A DNA stretch of 64,000 nucleotides, from positions 111,001 through 175,000 of the forward strand of contig JASAND010030234.1 in the NCBI GenBank assembly GCA_030248195.1, written 5' to 3'. The position numbers and the translations under genes were made by a program. Origin of the DNA: Trissonchulus latispiculum. Taxonomy: Eukaryota; Nematoda; Enoplea; Enoplida; Ironidae. Shown here piece after piece: positions 11,549 through 21,787 of this stretch. Below the pieces are notes generated by a model. It did not search any database. It was given only the letters and a program-made list of their open reading frames with translations, and had not been told where the DNA came from. How positions within the stretch are numbered: the first letter of the stretch is position 1; each line of letters begins with the position of its first letter.

Positions 11549-14500
11549 CTACTTCTTTTCTTTTAGTTTGGTCTGTCTTTTGGCCTTTGACATGGGAAGT
11601 TGAGTGATTACGGTAACGACCGTGAGCCCATGATAATTTTAGGCCGGGACCATTAATATCCCCATCCTAACTATTTCCCAATTATTAATAACGTCAGATA
11701 ATTAATACATAACGACTGCAACTGTATTTTTACCTAGGACTAATTTACACTGCCAGTCCGCTAATCGGACATCTGTTACGAGACTTTTATTGTGATGTGT
11801 TTCTACCTATTTTATGTATTATCTTCATTTCTAACCCGATTAGTGCTGGATTTCATGGTTGCGGCTCATCTGTCCCCCAATCGCAGGGCGACCTACACAG
11901 ATGACCGGAAATCCGACAGACCTACAGACCTAATAGGGGGTCCCCGTGACCCTAGGCTGCAGAGTCTGCCCTAACCGTCAAGCAGAACAATATTAGACAA
12001 AATTTCACATTGCATTTACTCCGAAACTGGCAATTTTACATCAAACACACGTCTAAGCTTTGACTGAAATAAATCCCCTAATTAGTTGCGAATAGGGGGC
12101 AAATTGCTACTCAATTTGGCCCACTTCCTGCCTAATACCTGAGCAATTACACATTCATTCTGGCATTTCCAAGACCCTTATCAAACAAAGGGAGTTTACA
12201 TGGTCCGCCTTCAATCACACTCACAGTCACACAATTTTGGTTGAGAATTAACACTTAAAAAGGGGCTAAACCTGGAACCTCATAATCCATAAGGAATTTG
12301 CTCAAGAAGCCAACTACGTAAATTTAGGGTTCACATTCACACAGTAATGAGCACAATCACACCAACATCAACACAAACGGCTACACATTATAATACAAAT
12401 CCTAACTCTTTCCTACCTAAACCTACCTAAATCTACCAATTCTTTGTATGCACTTTTTGTTGTGATTTTTTGGAATTAAGGGGTCTCCGTCTGGAGCCCA
12501 AGGTGTGTAAGTTTGTGACTTTAACTGAGACTATAAACTTTGGAACTTTGAGAATTTTGTTGGAAAGCTCACGAGTAATAATTGCTCGGCAATTATTACT
12601 AAACAACACACTCATTTCCGCTAAGGACAACTTGATTAAATTAACTTTGGGGAAGCCGGCCATTCCCCTCAAAAATACTGAATAATTAGTAATTAAAGCT
12701 GTTTCTGAGTTTTAAATCCTATTAGTTTTAGGTAGCCGACCTACACAAATAGCATAACACGATTACAGACAATAGTTTTAACTACAGTAGTGCCTAACTG
12801 TACGAACATGGCCAGCAATTCCTAATTGCCGGCTGTGGGGAGAATTATTCCCTAGGCCTAACTTAGTTCATTACACGAGGTCGTAACCAAGGGACCTCCT
12901 ATCTTAACTCAGGGGTGGGTCCCCACTCAAAATGCCAGTTCTTCACAAAACCCCGAGAAATGGAAAAAGGTGAAAAAGTTGGGCATAAAGCCCCTACTAC
13001 AAATTAAGGCCAACTGGGCCGTGGCTTGGTAACACAAAAGCAGTATAGTTTAAGGCCCGAAGGCCACAAAAAAGTGAATTTTAATTGAAAGCCCGAAGGC
13101 CACAGAAAGCAAGTTTTAGGCCAAAAGGGCCTTTCTATAAATCCCTAAACTCGTGTTCCTAATAGTGTAAATCCGGCCGAGCATAGTACGCTCATATGGC
13201 CCTCAACATGCTGTGTTTGCTGTGTTGCTCAAGTCATCTCCTCTGACCTGTGTGGGCCAGAGGAGGTCCTAACTCGTGTTCCTAAGGGGGGTCTAAATGC
13301 GTTGGGGATTCTCCGGTCAAAACGCTGGCACACCAGGAGAACGCATTTTAAAGGGGAGAAAACACGACCGCTCTCGGTCGGACCTCAAGCAAACACTGAG
13401 GAGAATTTTGAATTTTCTCGTGAGCCGGCCTCACGCCTGTTGCCGGTCTCTTTGAAGCGGACGGGATTTCCAGACTCTCCTGGAAATCCCCTTTGTTAGC
13501 GAAGACCCGACGTGGGCTGTTTGCACGCCTGGCCCACCGGAATAGAGATTTATGGAGGGTCTAGAATTATGACCCCTTTGTGTGATAAATTTCCAGAGCT
13601 GAATCTCCAGAAACTTTCCAGACTTTTTGGTTAACACATAAAGGTAACCAAAGGGGAAAGTTTCTGATAAAAATATAAATTCTCTTGAAATGGAAAACGA
13701 AACAGTACGAAAAAATGGCCTCTCGGGGCCCAATATGAAAAAACAAATATTAACTACCGTGGTTGTTGTAAACTTTTGTAAAATTTGTGTTTTGTATTTT
13801 TTAGGCGCTCCCTTATTCACTGGCCCCTTTCTCTCTCTTTTAGTCATGATATTTCGGCCAGGAACAAGGGAGGCCGCCTTGTTAATCCCAGCGACAATTG
13901 CTCTCCCTCACTAGCGCTGGAAGTTCCTACCGTAAGGAACAGGAGGGCAATTGTTGCGCAAAAGTTGTGCATACAAAGAGCTACGTATTTTTCTAGCTAA
14001 TTAAAATTAAATATTAATAATCTACGTACGAAACTACCTAAGATAGCTTATTTTCCTTATATTTTAATAATTTGGGAGAGGGTTATGCCCCCCTCGAACC
14101 TATTTTCACCTATATGTACACACTAAGTCTTCCTCTGCGAGGCAAGTCTTCGCTGGCAAAGGGCCAACAGAAGCCCAAGAATGGATAGGGGGATGAATGA
14201 AAACATGAATGGGCGTAACAACAAGTGCTTGTTACGCCCACTTAAGGGGTTTACGTAAGGTTAAAATTAAAGAATTAAATTTTAAAGTTACAAAACTATT
14301 TTAACCCATATCTTTCGCAATATTGGGAGTTAAAAGACCGGGTTTGGATTTTTGGAACCAGGAAGAAATTGCCTTTCAGATGAACCTAAGTTATATTTTC
14401 ACTCAAAATCGTCAAAGTTCATTAATTATTGCCTAATTACCACTAATTAGGCCTAACTAGCACATATTAGTGCTCCAAGACCATATTTCATACACCTAGC

Positions 14501-15219
14501 TACGAATAATTAAGTTTAAATGACCCATCTTCCAACGTATAACTGTATTGTATATGTCATGTTTAACTGCATTTTCTGTAATAGTTCACTACTTTTCGAG
14601 TGATGCCTTTGATAAACTTTCCTTTTTGCTATTATAAGTTTACTTTAAATGAAATTTTGAACCATTTTCAAGCAACAGGAGGGGGGCCCGTTAAGGCCTG
14701 GGGGAAGAGTAACGACTCCTCCGTTAGTTGATCAAAGACTATAGTTGGGGCCTATTACTGACCCTGGAGTGGTAACGACCTCTCCGTTAATTGTTAGCCC
14801 TGATCAATCCTTATTAGCTCATATTACGCTAGGTTCCTAGCCTATTCTGGCACCACCTAAGCAGATTATAACGCTAGTTTTAACCTTATTTCTTGCACCT
14901 ATTTTCTACTGAGTCCCTATTCTCTTCTTGCGCTAGTCCTTCGTGTTCTAACACTATTATAAACCTAGTTTCTTAACCACGCTAGAACCTATGTCCCGTT
15001 TAGTGAGTTTTTTGAATGATTTGAACCGGCTGGCAACTCTGGTATTCACAAGATCAACAGATAATTACAAAGATTGCTTGGACGTTCACACACTACATTC
15101 TAGGTTCTGAATAACTGATTCCAAAAGCAACAAACAATAACAATTCCAGTTCCGATCGCAATTCATGGTTTTATGAGTTTTCTTAACTTTTTGGCTTTTA
15201 CTTCATCCGTAACATTACA

Positions 15220-15584
15220 ACCTCCACAAGTAAAAGGGTTAGGTTTTTGACTAGGGGGGAAGAACCAAAAGTAACAAAATTCCCCCAGATATCTTCCTTC
15301 GCGAAACACAATAAATGACTACTTCAGTACAGTACCAAATCAGCTAATAACTGGCGATTATAGCATATCCAACATATTACTTCACTGAGGACGGATAAAG
15401 GAATGCGTGATGCGTTCTGTGCGATGAGTTCGTAATCCTGTCTTAACAACCTAAAACTTATAATGTGTCTTACAGCTACCATCTCTCTATGATCCTATCA
15501 GCAACCAACCTGAGGCCATTCTAGACCTTACCTTACGTTCTACATTGTTATGGCTGACTCTCTAACTACAGCCAATTACTCACG
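15220..15584. other. 3' noncoding interior of the giant element
   Basis: AT-rich sequence between the 3' LTR and the tandem repeat block. No coding frame seen. Confidence 0.5.
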
Positions 15585-16020
15585 CTGGGCGGGGTCCCAT
15601 CAGGATCACCCTGTCTTACCCAGAACCTACTATACTTACTTACTTCTCTGGCTGGGCGGGGTCCCATCAGGATTACCCTGTTTTACCCAGAAACCTACTC
15701 TCATCGCTTAACTCTTCTACTGGGCGGGGTCCCATCGGGATTACCCTGTTTTACCCAGAACTTATTCCTCTACCTGGGCGGGGTCCCATCAGGATTACCC
15801 AGTTCTACCCAGAACCTACTCTACATGGATAACTCTTCTACTGGGCGGGGTCCCATCGGGATTGCCCTGTTTTACCCAGAACTTACTCTACTTACTACTT
15901 TTCCTAGCTGGGCGGGGTCCCATCAGGATTACCCTGTTTTACCCCGAAACCTGTACTGCTGCTTCTTCAGCTGGGCGGGGTCCCATCGGGATTACCCTGT
16001 TTTACCCAGAATTACTACCT
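15585..16020. repeat. Seven-copy tandem repeat (about 55-68 bp units)
   Basis: Seven units start at about 15586, 15652, 15720, 15775, 15842, 15909 and 15970. Each contains CTGGGCGGGGTCCCATC followed by (A/G)GGATTACCCTGTTTTACCC. The ends of each core (CTGGG...CCCAG) are complementary, so every unit can fold into a hairpin. It lies in the noncoding 3' interior of the giant element. A packaging, transcription-factor or insulator role is possible but unsupported. Confidence 0.85.
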
Positions 16021-16168
16021 CTACTACTTCTGAATCTCTAAGTTCTCTCGCAATTCCGCTCTACTATTACACTCTATATTCTAGATCCTATTCTTCACAC
16101 TTTCTTAACTAACTGATCCTGTCTACCTACTAATCTACCAATAATGTGGTCACATGACCGGTCGTTAG

Positions 16169-16277
16169 CCAATCGCGGCTCTGACCTGCGTTCTGCCAAT
16201 CGCGGTTTGAACGCCAGCGTTCTGCCAATCGCGGTTTGAACGCCCATAACGCGCTTCGAACCTTGTCCCTTATAAAA
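16169..16277 (+). promoter_or_regulatory. Putative plus-strand Pol II promoter (3 CCAAT boxes + TATA)
   Basis: Three GCCAATCGCGG motifs (CCAAT at 16169, 16196 and 16225) in tandem repeats of TCTGCCAATCGCGG are followed by TATAAAA at 16271-16277. Spacing of CCAAT boxes 40-100 bp upstream of a TATA box fits a classical animal promoter pointing right, antisense to gag-env-pol. An ATG at 16303 lies about 30 bp beyond TATA. Confidence 0.45.
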
Positions 16278-16302
16278 ATATCGAAATACCGGTTACCTTT
16301 TA

Positions 16303-16470
16303 ATGAGTTCACTCTACATGCTTTTACACAATGTTTCCTTCAATATGGCACGTCACTTACAAGAACTTGGATTACTTCTAACTAAACTCTCAAATATCAT
16401 ATCTCCGTCAAAACTATCAATTCCCAGTTTTTTGAACTCCTTCATTAACGACAGACAAGGTTACCAATAA
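16303..16470 (+). CDS. Possible small ORF behind the antisense promoter
   Basis: ATG-TAA frame of 55 codons starting 26 bp after the TATA box. The product would be a Leu/Ser-rich peptide starting MSSLYMLLHN. The first ATG is close to the expected cap site, so the real transcript may start inside it. No family is recognised. It is listed only because of the promoter context and may be noncoding. Confidence 0.2.
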   Translation: MSSLYMLLHNVSFNMARHLQELGLLLTKLSNIISPSKLSIPSFLNSFINDRQGYQ

Positions 16471-17301
16471 GACAATACTGACCATTACACGCTTGATGCA
16501 AAATACAAAATCATAATAACTGTTCATCTTGGATGCGATCTTTCCCTTAATATACGAAATCAGTGTTCACTAGGTTTTAGAAGCGTCTCTGAAAATCTTC
16601 TCATCTCCTTCTCTCAGAACCGTCACAAGCATAAAATACAAAATACAAACCACCACCATATCCTAGCTAAACAAGTCTCACAAATACAAAATACAACCCA
16701 TCACCATGTCCTAGCTAAACAAAGTTCAAAGATACAACATAACCAAGCCTGTACACAGTGCAAAATTCCTTACGTAATAGCCGCTTGGTGACAATTACAA
16801 GTATGAACAATAATCAAACAAATATAACGAAACGCAAAATTACAAACTAGCCAAATATAACATAATAACAACAGACATCACTAAATACTTATAACCTACA
16901 ACCTGACTAGTTTTTCTACAAGAACTTTGGGTTATTAGTTCGATATATAACAAGTCTTGCCATTACCGTTCGCGCTTAGTTCATGAGTCAAATCGCTGAC
17001 TTCCCTTCCCAACCATGACCAATTAATGAACATAACATAACAAACAACTATCCTGTACAACAAAACACACGTACAATTACTGAGATGATTCACTGAATGT
17101 TCAACTAGCTAATCTTTACAACCTTTGGCAATTTTGGCCCAACGACAAACAATAACAGACAATAACAAACAAATAACAAACAAATACTTACACACAACAA
17201 TTTTTGGGTTTTCATATATGTCATTTTTTTGTATATTTTTCAATAATATGACTTTTTACCTTTTCAATATTTTACTTCAGTATTTACAATTTCGCTGTCT
17301 A
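16471..17301. other. Noncoding AT-rich interior
   Basis: AT-rich sequence with a tandem duplication near 16650-16735 (CCTAGCTAAACAA twice) and CAAATAACAAACAAATA-type simple repeats near 17130-17190. No supported gene. Confidence 0.5.
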
Positions 17302-18744
17302 CTAATTGCACCGTTGGGACACTGCAGGTCCTGAGCTGTAAGGCTCAGGTAATTCCAATAGGCGACAGAGGTAATTCTCCATCATTTCCTCTGGTGAGAG
17401 GGAATCTGAGCGGGTGAGCTGGTTTTCTGCTCGTCGTCGTTCCATTTCCTCCTGAGCTCGCTGATGGCACAGGATACGGAGCTCTCCAATTTGGCGCCAA
17501 TATTCCAGGACGGGAATGATTTCCGCGTCCAAGCAGCTTTTCAGCGCCTTTAGCTCGCGCCGAATATAGGCGGGAATTTTCCCTGCCCATTCTTGAGGCA
17601 ACAGGGGGGCGGCTATATCCAGTGGGGGAAAGGGGTCCAATTCTAGACCTTCAGTTTTAGGGCTGAGGTAGCTGTCCAGCAGGTTCAGCAGTTCCTCATC
17701 CGTTCGGTAAGGCCTTGGCACAGGTGCCATGGGATCCGTCACAATGGTGGCGTAATCGAACATCCAGCTAGGGGCATTGGCTGGAACGATGACATCCACA
17801 TGTTCAGGGATGTTTGGATTCCGGAATCGCCGGGGGAGTGGAGGAGGTGAAGCTTCCTCACCGTCCCCGGTTCCTCGACCAGAACTTTGATCATCAATAT
17901 CTTCGTCCTCCCCATCCTCATCTCTCCGTTCCTCCCCCGCTAAAAAGGGGATGGTTTCCGACTGGGGGGTCTGATGAATCTGGCGGGAACGGGGGCCACT
18001 TGGGTTGGCTAGAGTAGGGTAAGGGGCCTCCAGCCCGAAGGGTGGTTCAGGATAGAGTGGGGTCTCAATCCGGAACGCCGGATTATTAACGATCTGCAAT
18101 ATGTCCTGCCGCAACTCCTCCAGAGCGACGGCGTACAGGGCCTCGTCCGCTTCTGTGAACCGTTCCAGATGCAACCGCTTGTGGAAATAGCGGAAGGCCG
18201 ATTGGATCTGGTCAATGAAGGTCATCTCCGGCGTAGGTTTGATGCAGTTTTCCAACTGGATATTGGTCGTCCGAAGTCGGAGACCAGCTTCGTCTGATTT
18301 AGCCTGATAGCCTGGGTGCTGCATGAAAGCTGGGTATTTAGTGCCTTCAGACATGATTTGCAGCAACCGTTGAGCATTGTAAAATGCGACCGTGTGATGT
18401 GGGTGGTCGTTCAGATCTCCCACAACGGTGTGGGTTCCGACGGCATGAGGGACTTTGACAGGGCAAGAGGTTGAGGCCTTCTTCTGCCCTGGAGCAGCAA
18501 ACGGTGTTCCGCATTGCGGACAGACGTCCGGTTTAGCATTTGGGGTGGCCACAGTAATTGGCCGGAATCCAACAAACGGGATCTTGGGGACTGGGGCTCG
18601 AGGCCCTATTGGCCGACCGGCCATCATTGGGGCAGGGACACGAAGTCCCGGTAAGACCATTGGGTTGCGGAAAGCTGGATTCACCGCAGACATGAGAGGC
18701 GAGTAGGATCGCGGTGCTACTCCTGTTGACTGACTTTCCGCCAT
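17302..18744 (-). CDS. Orphan 480-residue accessory protein of the giant element
   Basis: The start ATG at 18744 is preceded on the minus strand by TTTTAGATCCAG, a plausible splice acceptor, which supports this start. The N-terminal 70 residues are Pro/Met-rich and likely disordered. Then come CPQCGTPF (Cys about 75 and 78), a further Cys near 94 and two His, which could form a zinc site. A helical middle region (ALYAVALEELRQDILQIV) is followed by an acidic stretch (ERRDEDGEDEDIDD), PPPLPRR, and a charged helical C-terminus (EYWRQIGELRIL). There is no signal peptide or membrane span. I do not recognise the family. It is the last gene before the 3' LTR, where complex retroviruses often keep regulatory genes, but that is position only. 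The intact length and composition indicate it was under selection until recently. Confidence 0.7.
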   Translation of the reverse strand: MAESQSTGVAPRSYSPLMSAVNPAFRNPMVLPGLRVPAPMMAGRPIGPRAPVPKIPFVGFRPITVATPNAKPDVCPQCGTPFAAPGQKKASTSCPVKVPHAVGTHTVVGDLNDHPHHTVAFYNAQRLLQIMSEGTKYPAFMQHPGYQAKSDEAGLRLRTTNIQLENCIKPTPEMTFIDQIQSAFRYFHKRLHLERFTEADEALYAVALEELRQDILQIVNNPAFRIETPLYPEPPFGLEAPYPTLANPSGPRSRQIHQTPQSETIPFLAGEERRDEDGEDEDIDDQSSGRGTGDGEEASPPPLPRRFRNPNIPEHVDVIVPANAPSWMFDYATIVTDPMAPVPRPYRTDEELLNLLDSYLSPKTEGLELDPFPPLDIAAPLLPQEWAGKIPAYIRRELKALKSCLDAEIIPVLEYWRQIGELRILCHQRAQEEMERRRAENQLTRSDSLSPEEMMENYLCRLLELPEPYSSGPAVSQRCN

Positions 18745-18823
18745 CTGGATCTAAAATCATTGCATCACATGAGCAATTTGCTGAAGAAACATTCTGTTAC
18801 TTCCGTGTTGCGTTAGCGTCTTT

Positions 18824-18910
18824 AGAGTACCGACTCAGTGACTGCTAGTTTCGCGCTGTAGAGTACCGACTCTGTGGCGAATTAATTATCTTTGAAAAGA
18901 GTACCGACTC
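18824..18910. repeat. Three-copy AGAGTACCGACTC repeat
   Basis: AGAGTACCGACTC occurs at about 18824, 18860 and 18898, in the gap between the NADAR gene and the 480-codon gene, upstream of the latter. The core is partly palindromic (GAGT..ACTC). The two other gaps examined carry their own three-copy motifs (20878-20988 and 33143-33253). Confidence 0.75.
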
Positions 18911-19142
18911 TTTATTTTCCATACAAGATCCATGGCTTCCAGAAACAGGGAATGGTGCAATTAGTGATCAAACGCGATCTTGCTTTGTACAACAATTATC
19001 TAAAAACTTCATCTTTTTGTTGGAAAAACGCTTCCATTTCTATGTTTAGTTAACCTTTCACTTTACAATACATGAGAGCATGATACAATAACAATACACT
19101 GCTTACGTACGACAAATAATAACAATTTTACACAAATACAGT

Positions 19143-20741
19143 TTATAGTCGCTCAGACGGAAAGTCATATCTGGACCGTTTCTCGGACGGCTGTCCCAAC
19201 GACAGATTGAATAGTCCGGGTGTCGGGGGTGACACGCGGGGACACTGGCAGCACTGGCAGTGGCCTGAGGCCTCTTCCTGCCTCGGAGGACTGGGCTGTT
19301 GCGGTTGATGGCGGGCCGGACTGTGGCGCCGTTCGGATCGGCTGCCGCACGGCTGATTCCGGCGGTTGTCTCTCGGGCGCCATTGTTGACGCCGGCCAGA
19401 AGATGATGAGCCGCGAGAGTCCTGACGGCGGGCTCTCGCAGGTCCGGATCCACGGGAGGTTCCCGCGACAGGCAGAGACGGATGTCTCGGCTTGAAGATG
19501 GGCGAGTCGGCGTGCGGCCTCTTCTTCTGCGCCTCCTTATAGGAGTGACGCTTGAGGTCCGTCGCCCTGATGGCTTCAGCCACCCGCTGATAAGTGTCCG
19601 GGGCATAGGCAAAGGTCTGCCCAGACAAGACGGCGACCGGGTCCTGCGGTCGGAAGTGGGTCCCGTCCGGCCTGATGTTATAGCAGGTCCAGACCAGGGC
19701 TGCCCACGCAGGGTCGCGCTTCATCTCAGCTGTGGCATCCGCGCAAGGATGGACATAGATCAAGGTGGGGAACGCCCGCACCATAGGGATGGACTCCGTA
19801 TACTTCGGAGCCTGGGAAAAGGCCTCTTTCAGTTTATTGGCCTCCAGCTGATAGATCGGCCCGGCAGGCTTGTCCTCCGGGACATGGATCTCAGGAATGA
19901 CCAAAATCTTGGTCAGGAGGGGCGATCTGATGGCCATGGCCACCCGTAGACATCTGACGGGAGTGGCCATGTAGATGGGTAAGAGGATCGGGTCGGGACA
20001 ACCCGCAACCTCCTTAATCAGGTCGACGCACTGATTGTTCTGCAGGGCGCTTCCGCCGATTATCACCACGCGAGGGGCGGTGGTGTAGAGCCCCTCCGGA
20101 TTCTGAAAGTAGGAGCGGTAAAACTCCAGCTGCTGGCCCAGGACGTTGGTGGCCAGGGTCGTTTCTGCGTTGGTGGAGATCCACCGCTTGGTGGCCTCCT
20201 CGGAGGTACGGAATTCGCGGCAGCGAATTTCCAAATGCTCGGCGGCTATGCCCCAGAAGGCATCTCCCGTCGCTTCCATGAGCCGGCGGTTTCCAGTGCT
20301 GAGCAGCTCTTTCTGGAAGAATGGCATGGAGTACTTGGAGAACAGCACTCCACCCATCACCAGAGCTTTCAGGATGTTGTATGAATGCGGATGCGTCAGC
20401 AGCCGCTCCAACTTGACGATTCGCTGCGCTTTCGTCTTGACGTCCACTGGCTTCTGTTCGCGCAGGATTTCCTTTCCGGCCTTAAAGGCTCCGGTCAGGT
20501 CAGCCAGGACGGCACAATAGAGGTGCTCTGATGTGAGCCCGTCCTTCTTCATGTGCCGGATTGTGACCGGCTTCTTCCCATCCTTGGGATGCTTGGCAAA
20601 GTTCGACAGGGTCCTGTACTCCGTCGAATCGCTCCGGAAGTACAGGAAATCCTCCGATGGTGCCGGAGTGTAAGGCAACTGGAATATGGACAGCTTCTTC
20701 AGCTGCTCGATTGAGCTCTGTTGAAGTTGCAGCTGGTTCAT
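19143..20741 (-). CDS. NADAR-domain accessory protein of the giant element
   Basis: 532 residues from the ATG at 20741. That ATG is preceded immediately by a strong splice acceptor (TTTGTTTAAATTATTTCAG), so I prefer it to the frame's earlier non-ATG extension to 20807. Residues 30-215 show the NADAR/YbiA pattern in order: FLYF..., LSNF (about 45-48), SEHLYCA (about 71-77, matching the family's S-x-EH-x-Y-x-A), STGNRRLMEATGDAFWG (about 151-167) and NVLGQQL (about 201-207). Known NADAR proteins act on ADP-ribose-linked substrates, some as ADP-ribosyl-guanine glycosidases. A second region (220-430) begins RVVIIGGSAL, slightly like an SGNH/GDSL strand but without a convincing catalytic set. The tail is Arg/Ser/Gln-rich with a CQCCQC cluster. 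The inferred role is removing or sensing host ADP-ribosylation during replication. The domain call rests on motifs, not a search. Confidence 0.65.
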   Translation of the reverse strand: MNQLQLQQSSIEQLKKLSIFQLPYTPAPSEDFLYFRSDSTEYRTLSNFAKHPKDGKKPVTIRHMKKDGLTSEHLYCAVLADLTGAFKAGKEILREQKPVDVKTKAQRIVKLERLLTHPHSYNILKALVMGGVLFSKYSMPFFQKELLSTGNRRLMEATGDAFWGIAAEHLEIRCREFRTSEEATKRWISTNAETTLATNVLGQQLEFYRSYFQNPEGLYTTAPRVVIIGGSALQNNQCVDLIKEVAGCPDPILLPIYMATPVRCLRVAMAIRSPLLTKILVIPEIHVPEDKPAGPIYQLEANKLKEAFSQAPKYTESIPMVRAFPTLIYVHPCADATAEMKRDPAWAALVWTCYNIRPDGTHFRPQDPVAVLSGQTFAYAPDTYQRVAEAIRATDLKRHSYKEAQKKRPHADSPIFKPRHPSLPVAGTSRGSGPARARRQDSRGSSSSGRRQQWRPRDNRRNQPCGSRSERRHSPARHQPQQPSPPRQEEASGHCQCCQCPRVSPPTPGLFNLSLGQPSEKRSRYDFPSERL

Positions 20742-20765
20742 CTGAAATAATTTAAACAAATAAGC
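20742..20765 (-). promoter_or_regulatory. Splice acceptor before the NADAR start codon
   Basis: On the minus strand a T-rich tract ends TTATTTCAG and is followed directly by ATG. With the GTAAGT donor in the 5' leader at 33161-33162 this would yield a spliced subgenomic mRNA starting at the NADAR ORF. Confidence 0.6.
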
Positions 20766-20877
20766 ACCCACTAATTTTGGGCTTGCAACGGTTATCTCTG
20801 TAACCACTTTACAGTGCGTTCTAGCAACTGCAGACTGAAATCCGTGCGTCTATCATAGCTGCCAAAGCGTCTATTTG

Positions 20878-20988
20878 GTAACGACCAGTGCGACTTTCTC
20901 TGTTCCCTTTCAGGGATCTAGACTCAGTTTGGTAACGACCAAGTTCTCTGTATTCTCAAGAATACAGCTAATATACTGGTATCGACCA
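20878..20988. repeat. Three-copy GGTAACGACC repeat
   Basis: GGTAACGACC at 20878 and 20931, and GGTATCGACC at 20979, lie between pol and the NADAR gene. The same core recurs in the LTRs (near 11612, 14709, 14768 and 12889 in reverse) and in the inverted LTR (near 3625, 3703 and 5905). Confidence 0.7.
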
Positions 20989-21518
20989 GGTAAAGATTCC
21001 GCCATTAATCTAGGAAATTCCATTTACATTACAAGATACAACATAGATAATATTATACAACATTTATGCACATATTAAAGTAACTTTCACTTCTCCTACA
21101 ATAATTATTTTAAAGAACAATCACTTATTAATAACATATTACAATTAACAGTACATATCTTACATGTGGTCATGGTGGGCTGAACGGAGGGAGCATTTCT
21201 CCCTTGGCAACTCTGGTTTACAATAAATAACATGCATTTGGTAAATAACATACAGCCTTAGCCAATATAACAAAACCATCTCTTTTATGTACATCCTTTA
21301 CTGATTTCCCTTCACTCTTTACAGCTAGTTCCAACAAGTACTAATGACTTCTTTATAACTTCGAAATACCTTACTTTTCCCTTTAACATACTACTACTTA
21401 TTTTACACACAAAACGTTGCTTTTTATGGTATATTTTCTAACATTTTATACTTTTTTGTAATTTTCTTTGTTATCAAATTGGGAACGAATTGTTGAGGAC
21501 ATTTTGTTAACGAAACGC

Positions 21519-21592
<74 letters not shown>

Positions 21593-21787
21593 TAATAATT
21601 TGAAGATGCTCGTTTTTGGATTGCACACCGTATATATTGCTTTTAAGACCAAAAGCTTCAGAAACGTACTTGCATATTATGAATAACTAATATTACTACT
21701 TCTTTTCCTCCCCAACTACTCGTTCCCGGGGCGAGAACTTGCATTGAGTTCTCCCCCTACCTACTCTTATGTCATAACAAACATAAG
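20989..21787. other. Noncoding gap between pol and the NADAR gene, with (TA)n
   Basis: AT-rich. A (TA)n microsatellite occupies about 21523-21594 with one TATG interruption. No coding frame is seen apart from TA-repeat artefacts. Confidence 0.7.

Larger units (their letters stand above)
8653..15219 (-). repeat. 3' LTR of the giant element (6,567 bp)
   Basis: Direct repeat of 33278-40013. On the plus strand it starts TGTAATGAAGTGGG and ends CCGTAACATTACA. No long coding frame is credible inside it. Contents: a duplicated block near 8880-8970 (GGGGTCAGCACTTGCTT twice), a duplicated ACGGTAAACG block near 9030-9100, a box-B-like T arm at 10168-10180, an 11-bp-arm palindrome at 10211-10234, a tRNA cloverleaf at 11478-11548, GGCC-rich AT-flanked motifs near 13000-13130, and GTAACGAC motifs near 11612, 14709 and 14768. 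It ends next to purine-rich GTGGAGGT (minus strand), a weak polypurine tract candidate. Confidence 0.88.

Noticed and set aside
15585..16020. CRISPR-like array
   Set aside because: Units are 55-68 bp tandem repeats with related spacers inside a eukaryotic retroelement; no Cas genes.
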